From a virus, in IMG/VR virus record IMGVR_UViG_3300042451_000713, positions 1-36,192 of that record: DNA of 36,192 nucleotides; one strand, given 5' to 3'. The translations under genes were made by a program, and so were the position numbers. Numbering within the stretch: position 1 is the stretch's first letter; each line of letters starts with the position of its first letter. Below the pieces are notes generated by a model, which was given only the letters and a program-made list of their open reading frames with translations, had not been told where the DNA came from and did not search any database. Below are positions 15,153 through 23,455 of this stretch, piece by piece.

Positions 15153-15494
15153 ATGGCACTCCCTCAAACTTACGGCGTTGACCACGAATACGGCCCGGTC
15201 GATGTGACCTCCTCGTTCATCACCATCCAGTCGGACAACCTGAAGGAAAACACCAATCTTCATGTCGAGGTCAAGGACTCCCAAGGTCGAATCATCACCG
15301 TCCGAAAAGACGACCTCCTGCAGAGCGTCAATTTTTCTGGTGTCCTTAAAGTCGGCGGCACTATCCCTGTCCCCGGCAACCTGGTCACCTATGGTGGTAT
15401 CTCGTACATCATCGACGACATCACCAACGACGGCACCAATGAGAGCTTCCGAAAGGTAGCCATCAACGGCCGCAAGTACCAGGAAATCGCCTAA
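15153..15494 (+). CDS. Tail-tube-position beta protein, FII paralogue
   Basis: A 113-aa beta-rich protein in the position of the major tail (tube) protein between U and the chaperone/tape-measure genes. It is short for a tube protein. Its C-terminal half (PGNLVTYGGISYIIDDITND, then a helix-poor end) resembles that of the FII-position protein at 13437. FII and tube proteins are known to share a fold, so a duplicated barrel that has become a minimal tube subunit is possible; a second connector subunit is the alternative. A small hairpin follows the gene. Confidence 0.5.
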   Translation: MALPQTYGVDHEYGPVDVTSSFITIQSDNLKENTNLHVEVKDSQGRIITVRKDDLLQSVNFSGVLKVGGTIPVPGNLVTYGGISYIIDDITNDGTNESFRKVAINGRKYQEIA

Positions 15495-15509
15495 TCCCTT
15501 TTCAGGGAT
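15494..15509 (+). other. Short intergenic hairpin
   Basis: ATCCCT-TTTC-AGGGAT, a perfect 6-bp stem overlapping the stop of the previous gene and ending nine bases before the next ATG. There is no T-tract. It could modulate translation of the chaperone-position gene or limit mRNA decay. Confidence 0.4.
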
Positions 15510-15518
15510 AAACCACCA

Positions 15519-16094
15519 ATGGAAAAGCGGTGGATTAAGGCGGCGACAATCCTGCAACCCTCAATCGAGGTTTGCGGGACTCGTCTTTTAAAGTTCAGCC
15601 TCCGTCACCGGGTCGCCCTAGAAGCAATCGACAGTCCAGTCCTCCGGCCTGGCGCTCCCATGACCGCGTCCCACCTTGTAGCCGCAGTCAAAATCCTGTC
15701 CAGCAAGACAATCGAAGAAATCGCTACCCCGGCCACGCTGAAGCAAAAATACTGGGTCAGTAGCATGGAGTTCAACCAGTCCCGGCTAATCAAGGAAATG
15801 TCGAAGCTCATTCAATACCTTGACCTCCAAGCTTCGTGGCCTCGGTTCTGGCAGGACGAAGACAACAAGAACTCCAAGGGCGATAATGGAATCCCCTGGG
15901 AACTCGCCGTCGTTGCATCATTGGTCAGGAACGGATGTACTACAGAAGAGGCTTGGACTATGCCGGAAGCGGAGGCAATCTGGATGCACATGGCTAACTG
16001 CGCTTACCAAGGTTCGGAAATCAAAATCATCACCGACCAAGAATGGGACGCGATGATGAAGCACAAGGAAAGCCTAAAAGAAAAATCCAACTAA
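15519..16094 (+). CDS. Tail assembly chaperone-position protein
   Basis: A 191-aa protein located between the tube-position gene and the tape measure, where siphophages encode their assembly chaperones. The C-terminal part (EEAWTMPEAEAIWMHMANCA, then TDQEWDAMMKHKE) resembles the short conserved ends of such chaperones. I looked for the usual slippery site and a downstream overlapping frame and saw neither, so only one form seems to be made. Assignment is by position and should be taken as tentative. Confidence 0.5.
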   Translation: MEKRWIKAATILQPSIEVCGTRLLKFSLRHRVALEAIDSPVLRPGAPMTASHLVAAVKILSSKTIEEIATPATLKQKYWVSSMEFNQSRLIKEMSKLIQYLDLQASWPRFWQDEDNKNSKGDNGIPWELAVVASLVRNGCTTEEAWTMPEAEAIWMHMANCAYQGSEIKIITDQEWDAMMKHKESLKEKSN

Positions 16095-16100
16095 AAGAAC

Positions 16101-17312
16101 ATGGCAGATGACGTAAAAGTAAAGTTCGGCGGGGACTTCACGGAAGTCTCTAAAGGCGCGGAGTCAGCGACCTCCAAGGCCGGGGGAGCTTTGTCTGCAT
16201 GGTACAAGGACTTCACCAGGTCTACGATGGCAAGCCTTACGGCCGCGGTTGCCTTGAGCGCCTTGTTTGGCAAGCTTGTCGAGAACCTCGTGGCGACAAG
16301 CAAGTATGCAAAAGAAGTTGACGATGCTTTCAAAAGATTCGGAAAGGGCACTGGCTCAGACGAGTTCCAGAAGGTTGCCAAATACGGCAAAGAGGTAGGC
16401 GTTTCCATGGAAGCAGTAGGTCGTACGATGAACTACTTCGCCAAGGTCACAGACGCCGCATCGAAAGGGAGCGCGTCCCACCGGGCCGCTCTTATCGGAT
16501 TGAAGTTCACGGAGGATGAAATCAGCTCCGGACGAATCTCCGCGATTGAGGTTCTTTCTAGAATGTCCGACGAGTACGACCGAACCGGGAACGAGGCCTT
16601 GTCCGCCCAGCGAGCCGTCCAACTCTTCGGCGTTCAAGGCGAGCAGTTGTCCGCTATTTACAAGAACGGAAAGCATAACCTGGTGGCATTCACCGAAGCG
16701 ACCAAGACTATGGGCGACGCGCAGATTGAGGCTCTCGCGAAGACAGAGCGCCGAATCGAAAGATTCAAGGAAGGGATGAAGGGAGTCGGTGCTGTGATTT
16801 TGGAAAATCTCGGCGCCGCGTCCGCATGGGTTGAAGGGAAGGGAGTCGCCCAAGAGGTTTTCGCGGGGACTTACGGAGAGACAGGCGGAACGGAAGAACA
16901 GGAAGCCCGCTCTATTTCAGGTCAAATCTTCGGAGAATTAAAAGGCGACCGGGATGCAGTCACGGCCGCAATCGATAGACTCAAAGGAATTGAAACGTCC
17001 TTTTTCTCAAGCGAAAAGGAGTCCCGGACTGCGAAGCTTGCACAAGAGGGTCTTTATGCGCTCCTGAAGAAGGCCGAAGAAAAGCCAAAGGACGACAAGA
17101 AGGAAACCGGGCCTCCCTTGCTGAACAATGTCAGAGCGATGGCCGTATCTTCGCTTCAGGAGATTGGCGGCGGAGATGTCAGCTCTGTCCTGTCTGGGAC
17201 TTACCAGACTTCGATGCTTGACGCGGCAACCAAGACTGCCGAGAATACGCGCAAGCTCGCCGAGGATGCCGGGAAAGCGCCACAGGCGAAACCAACTAAC
17301 ATCGCTAAATAA
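16101..17312 (+). CDS. Short tape measure protein
   Basis: A 403-aa helical protein, Ala/Lys/Glu-rich. It has an N-terminal amphipathic segment (DDVKVKFGGDFTEVSKGAES), a hydrophobic stretch SLTAAVALSALFGKLVENLV at about 43-62, heptad-like helices including KTERRIERFKEGMKGVG, and a C-terminal AATKTAENTRKLAED that resembles the ENT-repeat ends of tape measures. Tail length scales at roughly 0.15 nm per residue, so a tail of about 60 nm is expected, short for a siphovirus. It starts six bases after the chaperone-position gene and its stop overlaps the next ATG. Confidence 0.75.
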   Translation: MADDVKVKFGGDFTEVSKGAESATSKAGGALSAWYKDFTRSTMASLTAAVALSALFGKLVENLVATSKYAKEVDDAFKRFGKGTGSDEFQKVAKYGKEVGVSMEAVGRTMNYFAKVTDAASKGSASHRAALIGLKFTEDEISSGRISAIEVLSRMSDEYDRTGNEALSAQRAVQLFGVQGEQLSAIYKNGKHNLVAFTEATKTMGDAQIEALAKTERRIERFKEGMKGVGAVILENLGAASAWVEGKGVAQEVFAGTYGETGGTEEQEARSISGQIFGELKGDRDAVTAAIDRLKGIETSFFSSEKESRTAKLAQEGLYALLKKAEEKPKDDKKETGPPLLNNVRAMAVSSLQEIGGGDVSSVLSGTYQTSMLDAATKTAENTRKLAEDAGKAPQAKPTNIAK

Positions 17313-18193
17313 TGCCCACCCCATCCACGACTAGACTCGATTACGGCAACCCTCTTGGCTGGGCCGAGTATGTAGCCGCGCCGCAAGGCTCTATCACCTG
17401 TGACGCATACGGCCTCGTCCAGTCTCAACTTGTTTTCACAGTTGATTCCGCGGACGAGCAGATTGTCAACGTCCTGAATACGGCAAGCTTTGCAAACGCT
17501 CCGTACCCTTACAACATCGGCATCGAAATGACGGCATACAAGTATGCTATCAGTTTTCAGCCAGGAGGTGTCGCGACTGTGACCATTGATTTCGTCGGAA
17601 TTAAGCGCGAGTCCGGAATCACCGACTGTCAGATTACAGGTGTTTCTAACACGACGGCTCAACCGATTGAAACGCACCCGAACTTCACAGTAGTGACGGA
17701 CGACACGATTGGAAATCAGTCTCCGACGCAAATCCTAGCCGGGCCTCCTTCCCAGCCATCCAGCAATCCTAACAAGCCAATCTTCATTCCTTCCGGGGAT
17801 GTTTATGCGCCTTGGCGCTTTGATGGTTTCGGTCTTGCCGCCGACGGAACTCGCAACCGTAAGGCTGGCATCCGCCACTTCCTTCGACCTATGTATTCCG
17901 TCCGTGGCGTCGTCTTCTTCAACCGGGCGCAGGGATACCGGGCCGCCGCCATGACCAACGGAGTGGGACGAACCTTGTCTAACGAAGATGACATGTTCAA
18001 ACTAATCACGCCTAACGACATTCTCGGTGCGCTTTCCCCTGACCTATGCTTGCTGACGGCGGCAAACGCCGAGTGCATCGGAAGTCCTGATTATTACGGC
18101 GCAATCAAGGTCACTTATGACATCATGATTGGCGGCGAGCTTGGTTGGGACTCCGACATTTACGGCCCGATGGCTTCGGCCATCTTCGGATAA
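17312..18193 (+). CDS. Distal tail protein, unknown family
   Basis: A 293-aa beta-rich protein directly downstream of the tape measure, where siphophages encode the distal tail (Dit) or hub protein. No signature of a named Dit family is visible to me. Proline- and serine-rich residues about 140-158 look like a linker between two domains. The TAATG overlap with the tape measure indicates coupled translation. Confidence 0.55.
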   Translation: MPTPSTTRLDYGNPLGWAEYVAAPQGSITCDAYGLVQSQLVFTVDSADEQIVNVLNTASFANAPYPYNIGIEMTAYKYAISFQPGGVATVTIDFVGIKRESGITDCQITGVSNTTAQPIETHPNFTVVTDDTIGNQSPTQILAGPPSQPSSNPNKPIFIPSGDVYAPWRFDGFGLAADGTRNRKAGIRHFLRPMYSVRGVVFFNRAQGYRAAAMTNGVGRTLSNEDDMFKLITPNDILGALSPDLCLLTAANAECIGSPDYYGAIKVTYDIMIGGELGWDSDIYGPMASAIFG

Positions 18194-18195
18194 AA

Positions 18196-19773
18196 ATGGA
18201 AGACTTAGGTTTCAATGGCTCCGGGTCGCATTTCAACTCCCGGTTTGAAGCCGGAGCGCCTATCCAAGCGAAGCAACTTAACGAGCTTGCGGCTGGGGTT
18301 CAGGCAAGCTTGCCGATTCCTTATCTCGGCGAAGGGCCTAGTGTTAGCTTCACCCCTGGCGGCTCTATCATTGTCGACAATCGTTACAGGTTTGAGCCTG
18401 GAGGCCCTTCTGGAACAATCATCCAGCAGTATCAAATGCGTTCCATCGCGGTGGACGGTTCCGCTCGCCTTCAAATCGCGAAAGGAACTGTAAGCTTCAC
18501 TCAAAGCAACATGCCTCGCGTCCGCCAGGGTGGTCACAGCGACCAGCGTCAGGGTTGGATTAGCAAGGTGGCTGTCTACGGCGATGGAGTAACTGTTACT
18601 TCCGGCGCTGGTGACCCTTTGTGGATGGACGGAAACGGCTATTACAGTTTCAGCAACGTCGGCACTTACTATGTCACAATCAGCAAGTTCGACATCACGC
18701 AGTCCAATGACGACACGGATAGCGAACTCCTGAACGCAGAAGCCCCATGGGTTTCAATCTTCCCGGCCGGAGACGACATTGAGGACATAATCTTTTCTGA
18801 GACTGGGCCTTCCCTTTATGTCAATAAGACCAACGTCCAAAAGATGGTCGGCTACGACGCGATGTCTACTGGACTTCAAGGTGACTGGGGAAATTGCCAC
18901 ACGACTTGGTTCAACCCTGTAAAGTGGGGCTACGCGCTGAAGCTGATTGGAATAGTGACGGTCACGAATCCTGCTGACCAGGGTTTCGTCATCTCTATTG
19001 ACCAGCACATCGTCGGCCCTATTGACCTCCAGATTCCCTGCCTGTTCAACGGAACGACCCTTTGCAATCAAGACGACCTGACGGAGACGAACGACCCTTA
19101 CAATATCAACAAGGACTCAACGCCGAAGTGGGCGAACATGGCTAACTCTAGCACCCTGAGCGGGATGGATAGTTTGGTCAATGCCAACGATGATTGGTAT
19201 GAAGAGTTCGTAGGCCCGGCGGACTGGACGGAACAGAACTACGACTACAAACTCCCGGGAAGCTGTGCCGCGCAGGACGACGGCGATACTTGCGAGCATC
19301 CGTTCCAGATGAAGCCAAGGGAACTGACAGTAGCATCGCCAGAAGGCCCAGTCATTCTTTACCGCGCCAACATCTGTGCTGGTACTGTCAACAACCTTAT
19401 CCCTTGGAACCGTCCCGGCCCAAGCAAGGTCAAGCTCCCGACAAGCATCGACTTCGGCTACGGCGGCCCGGGAGTATCAGAATGCAAAGTTTTCCTGAGA
19501 GTTGGAACTGAAGGCCATAATACCAACAATCCCATCTTCCCGGTCACCGACGACAGCTCCGAGCTGTATCCGACAATCGTTCAGTATTACGAGGACCAAT
19601 ACCCCGACATCCCTGCCGACGACGACATCTTCTGCTACATCCTCATGGGCGTGGCGCGGAACATCGGCGACCCCCAAAACTTCACCATCGACCAGACAAT
19701 CTCCGGCTCTGTCTGGGCCGAGCGTCTCAAGATTGGTGACAACGTCGCCCGGTATTACTGGGCCGGAGTCTGA
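18196..19773 (+). CDS. Large tail-tip protein of unknown family
   Basis: A 525-aa protein, beta-rich, acidic and aromatic. It contains at least ten Cys, several in the last third (GSCAAQDDGDTCEHPF, ICAGTVNN, SECKVF), and GNCHTTWFNPVKWGYA in the middle. The N-terminus has Gly-rich turns and NELAAGVQASLP, a motif often seen at the start of minor tail proteins. It probably forms part of the adsorption apparatus. Base composition is slightly less GC-rich than in the head genes. It starts three bases after the preceding stop and overlaps the next ATG. Confidence 0.55.
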   Translation: MEDLGFNGSGSHFNSRFEAGAPIQAKQLNELAAGVQASLPIPYLGEGPSVSFTPGGSIIVDNRYRFEPGGPSGTIIQQYQMRSIAVDGSARLQIAKGTVSFTQSNMPRVRQGGHSDQRQGWISKVAVYGDGVTVTSGAGDPLWMDGNGYYSFSNVGTYYVTISKFDITQSNDDTDSELLNAEAPWVSIFPAGDDIEDIIFSETGPSLYVNKTNVQKMVGYDAMSTGLQGDWGNCHTTWFNPVKWGYALKLIGIVTVTNPADQGFVISIDQHIVGPIDLQIPCLFNGTTLCNQDDLTETNDPYNINKDSTPKWANMANSSTLSGMDSLVNANDDWYEEFVGPADWTEQNYDYKLPGSCAAQDDGDTCEHPFQMKPRELTVASPEGPVILYRANICAGTVNNLIPWNRPGPSKVKLPTSIDFGYGGPGVSECKVFLRVGTEGHNTNNPIFPVTDDSSELYPTIVQYYEDQYPDIPADDDIFCYILMGVARNIGDPQNFTIDQTISGSVWAERLKIGDNVARYYWAGV

Positions 19774-20285
19774 TGGCCTCCCGCATCGGCGGGCCTGTCA
19801 TCAATGGTTTCAACCCAAGGCTGAAGACTTGGGCAGATATGCGTTCTCCGCTTGTGCTTAACGGAGCGACTTGGAACTCTTCGCGCACCGAGTTTTCCAA
19901 ACAGTTTCCTCTAAGCCCTAACGACCCGCCTTGGACTTCGTATAAGTATTTCAAGTGGAACAGCGGCTCCCTGTTTAGGCACGACACAAGAATCGCTTTT
20001 GAATCTGGGGTTGCCTATGTCTCCTGCTTTAGCCAAGAGGAGTCCTACGACCCACCTTACCCAAGTTATACTGCTCTTAACATCGGAGACTTCGGGCCAC
20101 GGAATGTAGACAACAACGACTTCCTTCAACTTGTAGGCGAGCCAATCGACATCGACCTCGGGACATTCATTATCAACGCTGATGCCCATAGCCCGACGGC
20201 GGGAGGTCAAACCTTGACCGATTGGCCTGTCGGAACGTCCCCATTCCGCCAAATCTACGCCATCGGGAAGCTGACAGGGTTCTGA
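19773..20285 (+). CDS. Small tail-tip protein of unknown family
   Basis: A 170-aa Trp/Tyr/Pro-rich protein, beta-type, with no recognised domain (GGPVINGFNPRLKTWADM at the start, WPVGTSPFRQIYAIGKLTGF at the end). The start overlaps the stop of the large tail-tip gene (TGATGG), so the two are likely made in fixed ratio and act together. Confidence 0.5.
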   Translation: MASRIGGPVINGFNPRLKTWADMRSPLVLNGATWNSSRTEFSKQFPLSPNDPPWTSYKYFKWNSGSLFRHDTRIAFESGVAYVSCFSQEESYDPPYPSYTALNIGDFGPRNVDNNDFLQLVGEPIDIDLGTFIINADAHSPTAGGQTLTDWPVGTSPFRQIYAIGKLTGF

Positions 20286-20287
20286 CT

Positions 20288-20302
20288 TTGACTCCCGCGT
20301 AG
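20288..20302 (+). promoter_or_regulatory. Late 15-bp element, copy 5
   Basis: TTGACTCCCGCGTAG, starting 19 bp before ATG 20307 and followed by GGTC then ATG, almost identical to copies 1 and 3. It opens the fibre/lysis part of the late region. Confidence 0.75.
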
Positions 20303-20306
20303 GGTC

Positions 20307-20633
20307 ATGGCGGCACCGACAATCATTTGGAAGCGCGGGCAGACTTTCGTCGCATCCGGCCCTTACGTCCCAGGCGCGGGCGACCCGGTCAACCTAGCCG
20401 GGGTCACCATCGAAAGCGAGGTCATGGACTTCTCCAGGGTTCGCCGACCCCTCGCCGTCACCATCGGCCAAGACAACCTGACTGTCACGCTCAGGGCGGA
20501 AGCTTCTGATACGGCGGAATGGACGGTCGGGACTGCCGCCATCGACCTCCGTTGCGTAAAGGACGGAATCGTTTTCGCCACTACGACTGTCCGCTTCGTC
20601 GTCGACCAAGAAATCACTCTCCCGAATGGCTAA
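20307..20633 (+). CDS. Small tail-fibre-associated beta protein (BppU-N-like)
   Basis: A 108-aa protein predicted to be all beta, with alternating strands WKRGQTFVASGPY, GVTIESEVMDFS, LTVTLRAEASDTAEW, AAIDLRCV and ATTTVRFVVDQEITLP. This is the pattern of the small N-terminal domains that hold fibres to baseplates (for example BppU-type). It overlaps the fibre gene by 8 bp, so it is probably the fibre's adaptor. Confidence 0.6.
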   Translation: MAAPTIIWKRGQTFVASGPYVPGAGDPVNLAGVTIESEVMDFSRVRRPLAVTIGQDNLTVTLRAEASDTAEWTVGTAAIDLRCVKDGIVFATTTVRFVVDQEITLPNG

Positions 20634-22632
20634 CATCGAACTTACCCTGACCCCGGCTTCTCCTACCGGGTCAATGGTCTTCACCCTAGGCGCACCTGGC
20701 GCTCAAGGCCCGGCTGGAACCATCGCCGTCGGGACTGTCACGGCGAGCGCACCTGGCGCGCCCGCGGTCATCGTCAATGTCGGAACGCCTACCGCGGCTA
20801 TCCTTGACTTCACCATCCCGCGCGGGGAGCAGGGTACCCAAGGCATCCAAGGCATCCAAGGCATCCAGGGAGTCCAAGGTGTCCAAGGTGTCCAAGGGGA
20901 AAAGGGAGACAAGGGCGACCAAGGCATCCCGGGAACTTCCGGTGTCGCCTTCGCTACGGCTCCGCTGTCCTACGACTCCGGCACCCAGACGGTCAGCATT
21001 AGCCCGAATCCGAACTTCGACTCTATCTCCATCGCTACTGGGGGCTACGCAGGTTTATTCCAGAATCAAGTCTTCATCGGCGACGGCATCCTGACGAACT
21101 ACTTGGACATGACTCAGGGTCTTGTCCTTCAGAACGGTTCAATCACCTTCCCCGACTCTACAGTTCAGACGACCGCGTTCCCCGGCTTCGCTGGCTACGC
21201 GCTAGAGTCTTGGGTGACTGCCGGGTTCGCCGTCAAGTCCGCAGGACAGCCAGTCTCTGGGACTGTCGGCCAGGTTCTAACCAAGAACAGCGGAACGAAC
21301 TACGATTCGTCGTGGACTACGCTCATCCCGGGCGACCGCTACCTGACGACATCGACGACGAGCCTTCAAATCAATAACCAGACCAAGACGCTAACGATTG
21401 GAACAGGGTTGTCGTATACTTCTCAGCAGGACGTTGTCATCGCCTACGATGCTGACCACCACATGCATGCCAGGGTGCTGACCTACAACTCCGCCACCGG
21501 AGTGATGACTGTTGATGTCCTGAGCCACTCTGGAACAGGCACATTTGCCCTCTGGACTGTCAATGTTGGCGGAGCTGTTCCGGCTCAGTCAGTTGCCTGG
21601 GGTTCCATCACCGGGACGCTCGGCAACCAGGCTGACCTGGCTACGGCACTCAACGCGAAGCTTTCGACTGTTGATGCGGCCGCAACTTACTATCCGCTGA
21701 CCAACCCGACCGGGTTCATCACCAGCGCGGCGCTGACTCCGTATCTGACGACGGCGACCGCGGCATCGACTTACTTCACCATCGCCTCTGCCGCCGGGAA
21801 AGCGAACCTCTCCGGCGCGACGTTCACTGGTAAGGTCAACTTGGCAACGATTTCGGCATCAAGCCCGAGCGTGAACCTCGGAGGGCAATGCGACTCTGCA
21901 CCTGCTTCGGCAACGAACGGAGACCTGTGGATTTCAAATGCGGCCTCGCCTAAACTGACCTATCGGACTAACGGCATTAACTACAACTTGGCCGTCCTGA
22001 ATCAGTTCAACACCTTTACCGGGCAGATGGTGATTAATACAACCTCTTCATCGACCGCGGCCCTGCGTGTCACTCAGCTCGGAGCAGGAAACGCCATCGA
22101 GGTCGAGGACAGCACCAGCCCTGACTCGACTCGCTTCGTCGTCGATGCGAACGGCAAAGTCGGCATCGGTGTAGTCCCAGACACTAACGCCGCGCTGAAG
22201 GTTGATACGAACGGCATCATGTTCGGCGACGGAACGACGCAGACCACGGCCGCAGTTCCGCCGACTCCTCCGACTCCTCCAAGCCCAATCATCGCTTTTG
22301 CGAACACGATTGCGTCTCAGATTACATCTCTGACTTGGAACCTTAACAGCGACGGAGCGACGGCAAGCATTCAATTTGTCTTCAACCTGAACAACGCATC
22401 CGTAATCGAAAGGATGAGGGAAAGTAGTGGTCAAAATGCTTACATCAGTTGCACCTTTGATAATGGCTTCGGTTACCAACAAACTGTCTGGTGTCTAATC
22501 TCCTCCCCTTTGACTTCTGTCACGACGACCGATTTTAGTGAATCATTCCAATACTCAATCGGACTGAACGGAACTGTAAGGGTCAAACTTGGAAACGAAC
22601 AGGGCTACGACTTTTACGATATTACTCTATGA
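20626..22632 (+). CDS. Collagen-like tail fibre / receptor-binding protein
   Basis: A 668-aa trimeric-fibre type protein. Residues 1-66 form a beta head (ELTLTPASPTGSMVFTLG). Residues about 67-103 are Gly-X-Y collagen repeats (GIQG and GVQG units, then GEKGDKGDQGIPG). Then follow beta-rich shaft segments, including a TTSLQINNQTKTLTIGTGLSY domain met in other phage fibres, NQADLATALNAKLST and repeated VGIGVVPDTNAALKV-type units. A proline hinge (PPTPPTPPSP, about residue 546) leads to a final domain of about 120 residues that is visibly less GC-rich, probably the receptor-binding head. The collagen part rests on 9-bp DNA repeats and is prone to length change. Confidence 0.85.
   Translation: MANIELTLTPASPTGSMVFTLGAPGAQGPAGTIAVGTVTASAPGAPAVIVNVGTPTAAILDFTIPRGEQGTQGIQGIQGIQGVQGVQGVQGEKGDKGDQGIPGTSGVAFATAPLSYDSGTQTVSISPNPNFDSISIATGGYAGLFQNQVFIGDGILTNYLDMTQGLVLQNGSITFPDSTVQTTAFPGFAGYALESWVTAGFAVKSAGQPVSGTVGQVLTKNSGTNYDSSWTTLIPGDRYLTTSTTSLQINNQTKTLTIGTGLSYTSQQDVVIAYDADHHMHARVLTYNSATGVMTVDVLSHSGTGTFALWTVNVGGAVPAQSVAWGSITGTLGNQADLATALNAKLSTVDAAATYYPLTNPTGFITSAALTPYLTTATAASTYFTIASAAGKANLSGATFTGKVNLATISASSPSVNLGGQCDSAPASATNGDLWISNAASPKLTYRTNGINYNLAVLNQFNTFTGQMVINTTSSSTAALRVTQLGAGNAIEVEDSTSPDSTRFVVDANGKVGIGVVPDTNAALKVDTNGIMFGDGTTQTTAAVPPTPPTPPSPIIAFANTIASQITSLTWNLNSDGATASIQFVFNLNNASVIERMRESSGQNAYISCTFDNGFGYQQTVWCLISSPLTSVTTTDFSESFQYSIGLNGTVRVKLGNEQGYDFYDITL
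20832..20900 (+). repeat. 9-bp tandem repeats encoding the collagen segment
   Basis: Units of the type GGCATCCAA / GGTGTCCAA are repeated about seven times in frame, each coding Gly-Ile/Val-Gln. Such arrays expand and contract by slippage and change fibre length. Confidence 0.8.
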
Positions 22633-22733
22633 CCTACCTCATCTGCATCGCAATCGGCTTCGCCGCCGGAGTCTACCGCAACACCATCGTCGAAAAGGCG
22701 CGCGAGCTTTACATCAAGTACTGCTCCAAGTGA
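22629..22733 (+). CDS. 34-aa membrane peptide of the lysis block
   Basis: A short reading frame whose ATG overlaps the fibre stop (ATGA) and whose TGA overlaps the ATG of the following lipoprotein (TGATG). The peptide begins with a hydrophobic segment, MTYLICIAIGFAAGVY, and ends with a basic amphipathic tail, so it should span the inner membrane once. The tight coupling on both sides argues that it is real. It may be a lysis accessory such as a pinholin-like or spanin-associated peptide; its function is not known. Confidence 0.65.
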   Translation: MTYLICIAIGFAAGVYRNTIVEKARELYIKYCSK

Positions 22734-23455
22734 TGCGTGTCGCCGCGGTCATCGCCCTCCTTGCTTTGACCGGGTGCAAGTCCACGCCGAAGGTCGAGCC
22801 TCTTCCTGTCCAGCCTCCCGCGCCGACCAAGGAGTCCGTCGTGACCAACCTGGGAAAAGACATGGACAAGACAGACCACCGGGTCGCCTCGGCGCTTGTC
22901 GCCATCGAGAAGAACGCCGACAAGCCGAAGGTCGTCGTGGCGGAGTCTCGCCTGGCGCAGTCGTACCTCCCTGAACCTCCGGCCGGGGATGTCGCCTTCG
23001 CGATGGCCCGCGCAACCAAGTCTGACCCTCTGGATTACAAGAAGCAGATGGAGTTCGGGCGGCAACTGGCGACCGCGGTGAACAAGGCATGGGAGAAGTT
23101 GGAAGCCGACCAGAAAGAAGCCGCCAGGGTTTCCGGCCTGAAGGATGCCCGCATCAAGGAGCTGACCGAAGAGGTCGCCCGCGTGAAGCAGGAAGCTTCC
23201 CAGAACATCTGGACGCTGACTGGTGCGGCATTGTTCGTCGCTGGCGCTCTTGCCACAGCCTTTGTCGGCCCGCGTATCGGCATCCCCCTCCTCGCGTGTG
23301 CGGCGCTCGCTGGCGCTGTCCCCTTCATCTACGACTCGCCCTACTTCCTATGGGTCGCCATCGGAACATTCGCCATCGCGTCCGGCTTCGGCCTCTGGTG
23401 GGTATGGGACAAGGTTCGTGACGCCGTGAACTCCTCCAATGGCAAAAGGGATTAA
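22733..23455 (+). CDS. Lipoprotein with coiled coil and C-terminal membrane segments, spanin-like
   Basis: A 240-aa protein. It has a lipoprotein signal with lipobox LTGC (Cys15), a Pro-rich stretch, a long periplasmic helical/coiled-coil region to about residue 160 (KEAARVSGLKDARIKELTEE), and then three hydrophobic segments (about 163-185, 190-203, 207-228) with a basic end. An N-terminal outer-membrane lipid anchor joined by a coiled coil to an inner-membrane end is the layout of a unimolecular spanin, which fuses the two membranes at lysis. Known examples have one C-terminal membrane helix; three is odd. The site in the lysis block supports this. The host would then be diderm. Confidence 0.65.
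   Translation: MRVAAVIALLALTGCKSTPKVEPLPVQPPAPTKESVVTNLGKDMDKTDHRVASALVAIEKNADKPKVVVAESRLAQSYLPEPPAGDVAFAMARATKSDPLDYKKQMEFGRQLATAVNKAWEKLEADQKEAARVSGLKDARIKELTEEVARVKQEASQNIWTLTGAALFVAGALATAFVGPRIGIPLLACAALAGAVPFIYDSPYFLWVAIGTFAIASGFGLWWVWDKVRDAVNSSNGKRD

Noticed and set aside
15519-16101. Programmed frameshift in the tail chaperone gene, as in lambda G/GT
   Set aside because: I found no convincing slippery heptamer followed by an overlapping downstream frame; the tape measure starts only six bases after the stop.
20832-20900. Short tandem repeats considered as a CRISPR array
   Set aside because: The units are 9 bp, in frame, without spacers, and encode Gly-X-Gln collagen repeats.
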